A stretch of DNA of 64,000 nucleotides from Haliclona indistincta (Eukaryota; Porifera; Demospongiae; Haplosclerida; Chalinidae). The translations under genes were made by a program, and so were the position numbers. Location: contig OZ024787.1 of assembly GCA_964017065.1 (NCBI GenBank), forward strand, positions 3,049,921 through 3,113,920, in the 5' to 3' direction. Each line of letters begins with the position of its first letter. Position 1 is the first letter of the stretch. This document shows, one piece after another, positions 1 to 11,700 of the stretch. The notes under the pieces were generated by a model, which was given only the letters and a program-made list of their open reading frames with translations, searched no databases and was not told the origin of the DNA.

Positions 1-353
1 TGGCATCGGACTTCTAATCCATCAACAAGCTACTAGTCACATTCAGCCGATTCTAGCTGAGATTCTTCCTCGTTACAACGCTTTCCATTGAGTTTAAAAG
101 GCTGGTCCACTTGGCTCGTAGTAGAAAAGAATGTCAGACACCAGAAACAACTCGCGCGTCGACGTCTTCAGTGAATACAGCAGCCATCTCGCGAGAGCCA
201 TCTTTAGACTACTAAAGTAGGCGTGTGCTGGTAGTCTAGTACCGTCCTTATGTATTATACATGACATTCGTATTATAATATATGGTGATTTTGTACAGTC
301 AAGACCTGGTCATACGCAATGATTTTAACCAGTCATTTCCTGGGTGATTTTAG
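1..353. other. gene-free left edge
   Basis: I see no convincing ORF, RNA gene or repeat here. It precedes the left edge of the tandem duplication, which becomes recognisable at about 380. An exon of a gene lying further left cannot be excluded, because the next candidate splice acceptor is at 353. Confidence 0.4.
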
Positions 354-421
354 GTGAAGCGGGTGGCTCAGGCCAGAAATCTCAGTCACAGGCCGGAAGC
401 TTCTATACAGCTCCACCAAAG
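354..421 (+). other. candidate coding exon, unrecognised
   Basis: A pyrimidine-rich acceptor ending in TTTAG at 353 and a donor-like CCAAAG|GTATCA at 421/422 bracket 68 nt that are open in two frames. One reading contains SQSQAGSFYTAPPK. The same bases recur at about 18,517-18,567, where the second copy of the tandem duplication begins. It could be an upstream exon of the unrecognised gene whose 3' end lies at 1848-2454. I do not recognise the peptide and the exon call is tentative. Confidence 0.22.
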
Positions 422-875
422 GTATCACAGAGGGCACTATCTGGAGATTGCTAGGAATATGATTCTCCATGCTCCCGGTGCTGACGCTGACGTTTAGCCG
501 TCTTCAAGTTCATGCACGTCAGCACGTGTAAGCACCCAACAGTGTGCGAAATATAATTATAAATACCTATGTGTAGTGCAAGTTTTCGTTTTGTGTATGC
601 TGTGCGTATGTTGTGTGTACGTGCGTGCATAGATAATAAAGTAATCCAGAACTCCCCAATGTCAAAATGCAATGCGTGCATGTACTATGTACATCACGCA
701 TACTGCATAGAGTGAGGTTTATAGATGCCTAGTCGATGTGTAGGCATTAGAGGGTTAAGCATTTTGTTTGTAGGTCATTATGTGTGTCATCAATAGCATG
801 CATGACTATGTCTTATCCCTGTGTCTTCCTCTACCTACCTACCTACCTACCTACCTACCTACCTACCTACCTACC

Positions 876-925
<50 letters not shown>

Positions 926-1740
926 ACGGTCTGTCTGTCTCACTCTCTCTTCAATGACCAGTTGATATATAGCATTTATGTGTCGCAGGGATGCTGTTCT
1001 CTATTGGCCTTGCATTCTATGCTTGCAGTGCTGTGCATGTGTTGATGTAATACCAAACAGCTAAACCACAAACCAACAACAAAGTCACTACGGAGTTTGG
1101 ACAGCAGTTGAGAACCACTCACAATAGCAGGTGATCTACTGAAATTGATGGCTACTGCTTGCTAGACACTGCCATATACAAATGTACATAATTATGTGGT
1201 TGGTGCCCTGAACTGTTCATGCCTATAGCAGATGGCTTCACCAATAGCTGAACCTTGATCTATAGTTGTTGTTGATTTGACATGGGTTGTCAGCTAGGGC
1301 GGCACGGATAGTGGTCAGGGTACTTGTCATCATGGAATCCGTAGCCATCAAGGAGTTAAATCATCGCTCTCCCTCTTCTCTCTCCTCTATCCCCTCTCTG
1401 TCTCATTGTCTTTGCCCATCTCTGTATTTTCATCTGTCTCTTACTCTATAGCTCTCTCCAAATCTGTCTGCCATTCATCTCTTTCACTCTCTATACGCAA
1501 AAGCAAATCTGTGTGTGCGCGTGTGTGAGTGTGCATGAGTGTGTACAGATGTAGTACAGATGTATCACATTATTATAGCATGTGAGACATTGCTTTGAGT
1601 TTGATAAACATGAATCAAACGACCTGTACGTGAACTATATCTGTGATGTAGTTCGTCCTGTGTAGCAGGTCAGCTTTGAGTTAGTGCATAGTGCAATGAA
1701 TATTCCTGCCTCAAGACAATAAGGACAAGAACATTAAAAA
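380..1740. repeat. left end of tandem duplication, copy A
   Basis: About 1.36 kb that recurs at about 18,517-19,884 in the same orientation with a few percent divergence. Both copies hold the same landmarks in order: a TAPPK-encoding block, a CTGT-type microsatellite, CT-rich tracts and a GTGTGTGAG stretch. This marks the repeated unit of the roughly 18-kb segmental duplication. Apart from the candidate exon at its left end I see no gene in it. Confidence 0.8.
829..923. repeat. compound microsatellite (ACCT)n(CTGT)n
   Basis: A perfect ACCT tract runs directly into a perfect CTGT tract. The paralogous block at about 18,975-19,085 carries a related ATCT/CTGT tract of different composition. The ORFs that cross it (repeats of Leu-Pro-Thr-Tyr and Ser-Val-Cys-Leu) are low-complexity translation, not genes. 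Confidence 0.95.
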
Positions 1741-1847
1741 GATTTCTATTTCACAATCTCTGCTGTCAAGCAACTTGCGAAGGTCTGTACTACTGAAATG
1801 TAACTTTTATCAAACCTGTCAAAATTTTATATTTGTCTGTCCTGCAG

Positions 1848-2454
1848 TGTCGTTATTTTGTTGATGCTGATGTCCATGTGCCGTGGTCACCTGACGTTGA
1901 AGTACAACAAACTGTATTGATCAACCCTCCAAAGAACATAGTGGTGAGTGATCATGTGACTGCTGTAATGTGATTGGTCACCTTGCTTTCCTATCAGTGA
2001 GAACGTTGGGAGCCGCCAGAATGGGTACTGACGTGTGGTCGTGGTCCTGTTGTCGGACCATGTGCTGTATCTAGAGATGTATTATGTAAGTTACTAGTGT
2101 GTCATGATAATAGTCCATTGGGCTGTTTGTCATTTAAAATATCTTGTATGTAAAAGTGTTGGTTTTCAAGCCCATCGTAATCTTAAAATTAATTTTAGGC
2201 ATGTTTTTCGTGTTGTAGCTACAAAAAAGATTTTCACTTTTGATACTGAGATTTGGGCAAATAATATACTTGATGATTACTCAGTTGTAGAGTGACTCGA
2301 CACGTGCTGAATCTAACCAGCCTCATGTGCAGTACTAATAACTTTTAGCTTACTTTGTAATTTTTATAGGTTCAAGTTCATTTTCTGTTATTCCTGGTTT
2401 CCAGCCGCGACTATGACCAGTTCTACACAACTCAATGATGATTCATCTCTCTAG
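1848..2454 (+). pseudogene. 3' end of unrecognised three-exon gene (copy A)
   Basis: Three phase-compatible exons can be read: 1848-1943 (acceptor CTGCAG, donor GTGAGT, 32 codons including DADVHVPWSPDVEVQQT), 1999-2085 (WEPPEWVLTCGRGPVVGPC, donor GTAAGT) and 2405-2454, ending in TAG. The second exon opens with TGA in the predicted phase. Copy B has TGT (Cys) at the same place, so copy A seems to carry a nonsense change. In copy B the first exon instead carries TAA. Degenerate relatives lie near 40,750-41,215 and 48,955-49,400. I do not recognise the protein. It may once have been a family linked to both the ROCO and GTPase loci. Confidence 0.4.
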
Positions 2455-2840
2455 CACTATTTTGTACTCTTTATTATACCATTTTTTGTATTCTGTTGTT
2501 CCGTCTCAAAACTGGATTTAAATAATACTGGTGAGTCTGGGCTAAGAGGTCAGTTTGTCAGAGTTTCATTTAGAGGGAGCAGAGGGGAAGCTTCCCCCAA
2601 GAACCCAAGAAATTTTAATAATCATTCGAAAAAAAAACGAAAATTATTTTAGACACTTTACCGGTACAGTGTTGAAACACACTCTTGACAATAATTATTT
2701 CATGTCTTTCCAAAGTGTTACAAAAGTGTCAGTTCCAATTTTCAACGAGTTATGAATTATTATCTACACAGTGTATCGCACCTGCCCTCACAATATTTTT
2801 CTGGATGAACAATGTAGAATCTAGCTACGAGCACTTGCTA
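2455..2840. other. gene-free spacer
   Basis: AT-rich spacer. The one ORF covering 2555-2755 has no recognisable features and no counterpart in the paralogous unit. I see nothing else in it. Confidence 0.5.
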
Positions 2841-3140
2841 GATGTGTAGAAATGGGCGGGGCTCGTACATGGAGTGTGCGGGGGTGAGCTAAAACGCCTA
2901 CACATCGGGCGTGGTGCACGATTGACTCGAAACTTGCTTGGTCTCGGCTTCTCTAGTTCCTCTGGTGATCTATCAAAGGTACTGTAGTAATATAGTACTA
3001 ACAGTGACAGCTACGTGTTTCTGTCTTATTGCAGGCCTCTCTGCTTACAACTTGACGGTAATACAGGTCACACAGCTCGCTAGGTACTAGTCAAATCGCC
3101 TGTGGTCGACAGCTAGGAGTAAGGACTTAATTAGCTGTAA
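2841..3140 (+). promoter_or_regulatory. conserved promoter/5' leader exon block upstream of ROCO-A
   Basis: A GC-rich block (GGGCGGGGCTCG, then a GGGCGTGG box at about 2906) is followed by a short exon-like sequence, a GT...TTGCAG intron ending at about 3034 and a second short exon-like sequence. It is well conserved at 25,850-26,200, ahead of the other ROCO gene, although the DNA between block and gene differs greatly in the two copies. The ROCO coding exon begins just after a TTTCAG acceptor (8721-8726). I infer that this block is the promoter and non-coding first exons, spliced over a long 5' UTR intron. Transcript data would be needed to confirm it. Confidence 0.45.
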
Positions 3141-3476
3141 TAAAGCTGTTTAGATTAAGGTATATAATTAATACCTCTGAGCTTAGGTCTGCATGTTGTA
3201 CTAGAATCGCAGGAAAGTGTTTAAAGTTTGCTGGTTGTCTTGTTTTAGTTGTTAAATTTGATGATCTAGCATACAATACTTTCTAGAAAATGTATTGTTT
3301 TTATTTAAAATAATAGCAATCAGTTCTACAGTAGTCAATGCTAGAACTTGTATTTTGTTACCAATAATAGCAAAAAGGTGCTATTATTAGTAGCAGCAAT
3401 GAATATACCCAATGAATAATTATTAATCATAATTCATTTCTCATAAGCATAGTAATGATAAAGTACTTAAATGTAC
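3141..3476. other. AT-rich spacer shared with copy B
   Basis: No gene is visible. The part at about 3,297-3,415 matches 27,232-27,352 in copy B (ATAGCAATCAGTTCTACA, then TGCTATTATTAGTAGCAGCA), giving the left flank of the mobile element at 3,477-7,956. Confidence 0.6.
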
Positions 3477-4486
3477 CAGAAGCGCATAATGAGTGAGCGC
3501 CGACATATTACCACAGGACGAAAAGTTGAATTTGAGTTGTATTTGATTGGTATCACATGTATATCACAGATGAAAGGTCAGATGTGACACACTATTGCAC
3601 TGTATCAAATATGGATCACACACAAAGGATGTTTGATTCATGTTTGTCAGCAGTCACAGCTACGTCACACATGATATCATATGTGATACATCTGTACTAC
3701 AGTTGACCACATGCTATCATTCATGTATTGTACATGTGTTTCATGTTAATCAAATAAATATCACAACTGAAATAAAATTGAAAAATCACTAGAGCATGGT
3801 AACAGAAGTATTATGGTTTTAATCTATCATCTGTTGAAGGAGAATGGTGTACCAAAGAGAAGATCAATAGAAAGTGAAAGAAAAAAGAAGAGTGTATCTG
3901 AAACTGTATACGGACGACAAATCAAGTTGTCAGTCCGTTTCGATCTATCGGATCTCATCAGTACAGTCAATCAGATTGAGAGGCAAGAGACAGAGAGAGA
4001 AAAGAAAAAGACAAAAGAGTAAGAGAGAGATTACTGATTCCATGGTGCAATGCTTGAAAGAGAAACATACAAGTAAAATCTCACACTAACACATGTCGCA
4101 ACTCACATTCCATCTGTTCATTGAAGTAGTCATGAAGTGTTCCAAGAGGCACCAGCGGTTTCACTACTTCCTGCAATCTAAAAGCGTCAACCGTAGAGCT
4201 TAAACCGTATTCAATCTGAATCACGCAATGTAATAAACCTTCAAAATAAGGCACGGATCACGCTTTGCGCTTTTGTGGCTGTTCCAAGGAGTAATAAACT
4301 TAAAACCACTGTATACTATTGCAAATACCAGAGTCACTTACAGGTATGAAATAGCTGGTATTTAAGAAGAGGGGCAAGGCTTGTTATTGATCAGCCCAAC
4401 ACTAGCACTGTACAAACTTTCTGTAAATTGATTGGCAACAGGCCAAGACCTTATTGTTATAATTACAGATAAGAGCTAGCTATTAT

Positions 4487-6312
4487 GGTACTCAATACAG
4501 AGAGAAAGTAAGCTAGTACTCTATACAGAGAGAAAGTAAGCTAGTACACTATACAGAGGGACAGCTAGCTAGTACTCTATACAGCGAGAAAGTAAGCTAG
4601 TACTCAATACAGAGGGACAGCTAGCTAGTACACTATACAGAGGGACAGCTAGCTAGTACTCAATACAGAGGGACAGCTAGCTAGTACTCAATACAGCGAG
4701 AAAGTAAGCTAGTACTCAATACAGAGGGACAGCTAGCTAGTACACTATACAGAGGGACAGCTAGCTAGTACTCAATACAGAGGGACAGCTAGCTAGTACA
4801 CTATACAGAAGGACAGCTAGCTAGTACACTATATACAGAGGGACAGCTAGCTAGTAGTCAATACAGAGGGACAGCTAGCTAGTACTCAATACAGTGGGAC
4901 AGCTAGCTAGTACACTATACAGAGGGACAGCTAGCTAGTACTCTATACAGAGGGACAGCTAGCTAGTACACTATACAGAGGGACAGCTAGCTAGTACTCA
5001 ATACAGAGGGACAGCTAGCTAGTACTCAATACAGCGAGAAAGTAAGCTAGTACTCAATACAGAGGGACAGCTAGCTAGTACACTATACAGAGGGACAGCT
5101 AGCTAGTACTCAATACAGAGGGACAGCTAGCTAGTACACTATACAGAAGGACAGCTAGCTAGTACACTATATACAGAGGGACAGCTAGCTAGTAGTCAAT
5201 ACAGAGGGACAGCTAGCTAGTACTCAATACAGAGGGACAGCTAGCTAGTACACTATACAGAGGGACAGCTAGCTAGTACTCAATACAGAGGGACAGCTAG
5301 CTAGTACACTATACAGAAGGACAGCTAGCTAGTACACTATATACAGAGGGACAGCTAGCTAGTAGTCAATACAGAGGGACAGCTAGCTAGTACTCAATAC
5401 AGAGGGACAGCTAGCTAGTACACTATACAGAGGGACAGCTAGCTAGTACTCTATACAGAGGGACAGCTAGCTAGTACACTATACAGAGGGACAGCTAGCT
5501 AGTACTCAATACAGAGGGACAGCTATAGCTAGTACTCAATACAGAGGGACAGCTAGCTAGTACACTATACAGAGGGACAGCTAGCTAGTACTCTATACAG
5601 AGGGACAGCTAGCTAGTACTCAATACAGAGGGACAGCTAGCTAGTACACTATACAGAGGGACAGCTAGCCAGTACTCAATACAGAGGGACAGTTAGCTAG
5701 TACTCAATACAGAGGGACAGCTAGCTAGTACACTATACAGAGGGACAGCTAGCTAGTACTCTATACAGAGGGACAGCTAGCTAGTACTCTATACAGAAGG
5801 ACAGCTAGCTAGTACTCAATACAGAGGGACAGCTAGCTAGTACTCTATACAGAGGGACAGCTAGCTAGTACTCAATACAGAGGGACAGCTAGCTAGTACT
5901 CAATACAGAGGGACAGCTAGCTAGTACTCTATACAGAGGGACAGCTAGCTAGTACTCAATACAGAGGGACAGCTAGCTAGTACACTATACAGAGGGACAG
6001 CTACCTAGTACTCAATACAGAGGGACAGCTAGCTATAGTACACTATACAGAGGGACAGCTAGCTAGTACTCAATACAGAGGGACAGCTAGCTATAGTACA
6101 CTATACAGAGGGACAGCTATAGCTACAGTAGTATTCAATAGAGATGGACAGCTAGCTAGTACTCAATACAGAGAGACAGCTAGCTAGTCTCAATACAGAA
6201 GGACAGCTAGTTAGTACTCAATACAGATGGACAGCTAGCTAGTACTCACTACCAAGGGCTCATTATTAGCTACAGAAGGACAGCTATATATAGCTAGCTA
6301 GTACTCTATACA
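4487..6312. repeat. 28-bp minisatellite, about 65 units
   Basis: The unit is AGCTAGCTAGTAC followed by (ACT/TCA)ATACAGAGGGAC, about 28 bp, repeated with little divergence for about 1.8 kb. Variants CTATAC and CAATAC alternate, and marker variants (ACTATATACAG, AGTAGTCAATACAG, GCGAGAAAGTAAG) recur in the same order, so there is higher-order structure. It lies inside the CAG-terminated element. Confidence 0.95.
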
Positions 6313-6399
6313 GGGAGAATAAGTACAGCGGAGGGTAGTGTGTTCCCAGTTAGTTACTTACTTTCAAGCTTTGTCTTAACAACAGGCACTTTCTTTTGT

Positions 6400-6700
6400 A
6401 TTACACTGGTAGCCACAGAGAGAAAACAAATGGCATGGCTGCTCCAGCTAGCTCCCTAGACACGCCTCGCGCGCTTTCATGTGGTAGGCGGGGCCACAAT
6501 TTTGGCGGGAATCATCTTCAGCTGTAGTTACTTGTCGCCATTTTTTGCTTCAAGTCTGTTATTTCTCTTTGTTTTATTATAGCTGACTGTGAAAAGCGAA
6601 GTCTCTGTGGAACTGAGAGTTGATCACTGTGGCCAAGTAAGTGTCCTAGACTAATTCGGGGACTACATTGCTTGTTTCGCCAGTTTGCTCGGCGCGCGGG
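6400..6700 (+). promoter_or_regulatory. GC-box promoter-like stretch inside the element
   Basis: A short GC-richer island (GGTAGGCGGGGCCACAATTTTGGCGGG at 6,482-6,508) is followed by GT/AG-like signals (TTATTATAG at about 6,573-6,581 and AAGTAAGTGTCC at about 6,634). It resembles a promoter with one small exon. No protein can be assigned. It may be a captured host promoter or an internal element promoter. Confidence 0.25.
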
Positions 6701-6828
6701 CACAGAAAAATAATGTTACGGTCAGTTTCTCTCGGTTTCTCCATTACAATATATATTTTGTTGAACAATTTTTATATATACTAGTTATGCAGCTTGCTAC
6801 CACTATGCTTGTTACTCAGGCGTGTTTT

Positions 6829-7171
6829 ACACAGATATTTTCACGTTTCTTTTCACAGGTATTTCCATGTTCCCTTCTCACAGGTATTTCCATGTTCCCT
6901 TCTCAGGTATTTTCACAGGTATTTTCACGTCGTTCCCTTCTCACAGGTATTTTCATGTTCCCTTCTCACAGGTATTTCCATGTTCCCTTCTCACAGGTAT
7001 TTCCATGTTCCCTTCTCACAGGTATTTCCATGTTCCCTTCTCACAGGTATTTCCATGTTCCTTCTCACAGGTATTTCCATGTTCCCTTCTCACAGGTATT
7101 TTCACGTTCCCTTTTCACAGGTATTTTCACGTCGTTCCCTTCTCACAGGTATTTTCATGTTCCCTTCTCAT
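6829..7171. repeat. 25-bp tandem repeat
   Basis: About 13 units of CACAGGTATTTCCATGTTCC plus CTTCT, with TTTTCACG variants. Because 25 is not a multiple of three and the unit lacks stops in all three forward frames, three overlapping ORFs run through it. That is a composition effect and not evidence of a gene. Each unit contains CACAGGTATTT, which looks like an exon-end/donor motif, so the array could act as a splice decoy. Confidence 0.9.
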
Positions 7172-7956
7172 TGTGTCTTTCTGGAGATCACTATTAATAA
7201 AAGGTATGGCTAGTCATGATTATAGCAATGCTACATTCGGTGTTGTCCTCAGAGTCATACCAGAAACACACTCTATTGAGATTAATGACTTCGACTATGT
7301 TGTTAGCTTAATCTGAGGTCGTGAGTAAGTATAATAACCTTCTCAATTGCTCAATGTTTTTCTACTTGTAGAATTCGTTGGACCGTGGCTTTCTGGAAAT
7401 CATTTTAGTAAGACAGTAAAAGGTACGCCTGATTAATTTGCATGACTTTCCTATCTGAACTTCCTCACTCAGATTGCAGTTCTGCGTTTTACAATCTGCT
7501 GCATCGTTCAAGCAACCAGTTATAAGAACACTAGAGACTTGACTGAGTGTTGTATGTTTGAATTATAGTTATTTTACCTTCAAAACTTTGCTGAAGAAAA
7601 CGAAACGATTACAATAATAGCGAGTATTAGGAAACATAGCCAATATTTAACTCATCTGAGCAACATCGATGCTTCATGTATGCTTCATAAAATACACATG
7701 TGTGTGTCATGGTCAGAGCTGTATCACACAAAATGTAACTTAGTTGAAAACATAGAGCAAACGTGATTCAAATTATGACTTTGTACTATGAAAAGTAGGG
7801 TACACATGTATCACATATGAAATCACAGGTATATTTCAAACAGATCACACGGTAATCACATACCATATGCAACACATATGTGCTACACCTATATACCACC
7901 ATCAAACACCACTATTCGTCCTGTGTACGTTGCCGCTCTCTCATCATGCGCTCCTG

Positions 7957-8738
7957 AATCTACGTGATATGCCAATAATGTACTGTACGTATACTGACGT
8001 AGAATAGTTGAAAACAATCCATTATTATAGTAGTCGGCTCTAATTCAGGAATTTTAACTTGAATCTGTGTACAGTACGTATAAAATACAGATGTAAAACA
8101 TGTGTAGACTGTTGACATCATTGCGATAAGCCACCTCTTTGTATTGATAGATTCTTAAAATTGTTCAGCTATAAAAATTAATATGTATGTACAATGGTAT
8201 TCATAATAATGAGATTCACAACCCAAAATTTTAATGAATATCAATATAATTATTATGTTGATAACATGTTTGCCTTGGTGGTTGGAGCCACAATGCAAAA
8301 TCTAGAAGTACTTTAACAAGCATTACTTCAACGGACATTGATAATGTTAGTTCATAAGCTATGACCATGATTTGCTTTTTCTGGTGATCTAGACTTCGCA
8401 TAGTGTCCTCACAGGCGGCTGCAGGCTGCCATGAATAGTGAGAGTTAACTGTATTACAGAAACGGCTTGAGCACTAAACGCACTATGAATTCACATTCCG
8501 ACTTATTCTAATTATTAACAGTTAGTGTCCTCCCGCATGCATTCGAACAGAATCAGTGTAATATAAGTTCAGTCATGTCAACAGTTTTTGGCAATTAAAT
8601 TTTACTAACAATGCTTGAAAGCATGCTGAGCCTAGGTTTATCAAACTGATGTTAAGTCCAGAGACATACTATCTTTGCATGGATGCCTATTTTCACTTTG
8701 CGGTATAATGATCTAATTCTTTTCAGCCTTTCTTCCAA
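7957..8738 (+). promoter_or_regulatory. upstream flank and 5' splice acceptor of ROCO-A
   Basis: About 0.8 kb without a gene. From about 8,150 it is homologous to 29,080-30,284 in copy B, apart from a 492-bp insertion there. It ends with ATTCTTTTCAG at 8716-8726, a good 3' splice site 12 nt before the ATG, and copy B has the same signal. This supports a spliced 5' UTR. TTAA at 8515-8518 marks the paralogous empty site of the copy-B insertion. Confidence 0.5.
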
Positions 8739-11700
8739 ATGGAAAAGACACGAGTTGATGAACTCATCTTGCTTGCCTATGAGCAAGGAGACTATGACAC
8801 AGCATTGCGATTGCTTCCTACCCTACGAAAGCCAGTGAATATAAGAACTTCTTACAATATTGTACCTCATATCCCGGATTTAGCTAATGCTGATGATGTT
8901 ACTTTGTTGCACTTGGCTGCTTACAATGGCTGGCCAGACATTGTCACTGGTCTGGTAGATGAATATGGCTGCGATAGTAAATGCTGTGACAGCAAGGGTC
9001 AGACTCCATTACACTACGCTGCTTATGGTGGTAGCCGGTCAGTGGTAGAATACCTCATCTCAGAGCAACAATGCGACCCAATGCATGGTATCGAACACAG
9101 TGGCGGAACCTCTCTACACTGTGCTTGTCTGGGCGGTCATCTTGACCTCACTAAGTATCTTATAACTGAACATGGTTGTGATGCTAATCATCCAGCTGGA
9201 GTTAATTGTGACACACCATTACATGCTGCTTGCTCTAGCAAGAGTAGTTGTCTGAGTATTGTAAAGTATCTTATCAATGAACAACACTGTGACCCAAACA
9301 GTAAAGGACAATATGGTAGAACACCGCTTCATTATGCTTGTAACATAGGTCACATAGATATAATCGATTATCTCCTCTCAGATCTAAAATATGACTTGAA
9401 TTTATTGGACAATGATGGTGACATGCCGATACACATTGCTTCTATTAGTGGTTGCTTAAGTATAGTTGAATACTTGGTCAATAAGCAAAATTGTGATCCA
9501 AACAGCAGAGGAGAGAATGGTAAGACACCACTGCATTATGCTAGCTGTGGGGGTCATATAAACATAATCCAGTATCTCACAAAACAAATAAAATTTGATC
9601 CATCAGTAACTGACAATGATGGAAATATGCCGATACACTCAGCATCTATTAGTGACCGCTTAAATGCAGTTATGCACCTTATCGTTGAATGCTACTGTGA
9701 TCCAAACAGTAGAGGAGAAAGTGGTAGAACACCACTGCATTGTGCTTGCCTCAATGGTCATATAGACATAATGCAATATCTCATAAACGATCATCAGTGT
9801 GATCCAACTCTACCGGATGATGATGGCAACAAACCAATTGTTCTTTCTTGTCTTAGTGGTCAATTAGAAATGATAAAGTATCTTATCACAGAAAAACACT
9901 GCAACCTAACAGAAACTGGAACCTCACTACTATCTAACGCTTGTATCATAGGTAATATTGATATAGTAAGATATCTTATAACTCAACAGAGTTGTGATCC
10001 AACTTTACCAGATGAAAACAATAATATGCCAATACACATGGCTTGCTTTGGTGGTCACTTACATGTTGTCAAATATCTGATCACTGAGCATCATTGTGAC
10101 TCAAGCAGTAGAGGAAATAATGGTTACACACCACTTCATTGTGCTTGTAGCAATGGTCATCTAGACATAGTACAGTATCTTATTGAAGACCAAAACTGTG
10201 ATCCTGAATTAACAGACAATAAAGGTTTTACGCCAATTTACATTGCTACTCTTAATAATCACATAGTTATACTCGAATATTTGATCAATGGACAGCGATG
10301 TGATCCAAACAGAAGAATATTTAATGGCAGGACTCTGCTTCATGCAGCTTGTTACAATGGTCATCCGGATATAGTTCAGTATCTTATTGAAGATATTGGT
10401 TGGGACCCAGAGGTACCAGACAATGATGACTATGTGCCATTGCACATGGCTTGTTTTGGTGGTCACTTGAATGCTGTCAAATTATTAATCACTGAGCATC
10501 ATTGCAACCCAACCAGTAGGGCGAGACAAGGTTCCACACCACTTCATTGTGCTTGTAGCGATGGTAATCTAGACATAGTACAGTATCTCATTGAAGACCA
10601 AGACTGTGATCCAGAAATAACAGATAATAAAGGTTTAACACCAATTCACATTGCCTCTTATCATAATCACATAAATATACTCATATATTTAATCGATGTA
10701 AAGCAATGTGACCCAAACAGAAGAGCAAAAAATGGTAGGACACCTCTTCATGGTGCTTGTTACAAAGGTCATCTAGACATTGTTCAGTATCTTACAGACA
10801 TTGGTTGTGAACCAGATATACCAGACAATCAAGGTTGCTTGCCAATACATAGTGCTTGTACTGGTGGTGAATTAAAAGTAGTCCAATACCTAATCACCAA
10901 GCAACACTGTGATCCTAATAGTAGGGGATATTATCAAGTTACACCTCTGTATTGTGCTTGTGGCAACGGTAATCTGGAATTAGTCCAATATCTCATTAGA
11001 GAATGCAATTGTGACCCAGAAATACTGGACGAAAATCAGCGAAAGCCGATACATATTGCTTGTATTTTGGGGAGATTACATGTGGTTCAATATCTCATCA
11101 AGGAACTGCACTGCGACCCCGATAGTGTGGGACGAGGTGGTTGGACTCCACTGCATGAAGCTTGTATAGAAGGACATATAGACATCGTCCAGTATCTTAT
11201 TAAGGAAACAAATTGTAGCCCCGAGGTTGTTGACAAAGAAGGCCTATTGCCACTGCATTTCGCTTGTTTTTGTGGTCACACTCCTGTTGTAAAGTGGCTA
11301 TTGCAAGATGAAAGAATGAATGCTGAGCGCATTAATCAATATGGCCGTTCTCTCCTAAATTATGCTGAGTTAAGTAAAAACAGCTTTGAATTGTTAAAAC
11401 TATTAAAACCACTTTTAAAGTCAGCTAAAGACTATCCAATTCAAACTTTCACCAAAGTAGTTTTTACTGGCAACTGTGGAGCTGGAAAGAGCTCTCTTGC
11501 TCAAGTTATAATCAAACTAGCTAATAGATACCCACTGTTTCATATAGTTCCAAAACAGTCAATGATAGATGGCAAACTCTTCGATGATTTTCCAATTAAC
11601 ATGAGTTTAAGTGAAGATGAGTTTGAGGTGAATCCTTTCACAGCTGGTATAGATTCATACGTTCTTAGAAGTAAGTCATTTGGGAATCTAGTGTTGTACG

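Larger units (their letters stand above)
3477..7956. mobile_element. 4.48-kb non-autonomous DNA transposon, hAT-like (copy A only)
   Basis: The ends form imperfect terminal inverted repeats of about 45 bp. The left starts CAGAAGCGCATAATGAG and the right, on the reverse strand, starts CAGGAGCGCATGATGAG; both continue to a shared ACAGGACGAA. The flanks AATGTAC and AATCTAC resemble a 7-bp target duplication with one change. Subterminal regions (about 3,540-3,770 and 7,680-7,900) are full of short inverted motifs such as ATCACATATG, typical of hAT-type transposase binding. No transposase ORF is visible; the interior is mostly minisatellite. The corresponding site of copy B (about 27,350) lacks the element but keeps ATGCGCTCCTG, which matches its right end. 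Confidence 0.55.

Noticed and set aside
6685..7316. Three overlapping forward ORFs of 139-170 codons
   Set aside because: They are the three frame readings of a 25-bp tandem repeat without stops; no start context, domain or paralogue supports coding.
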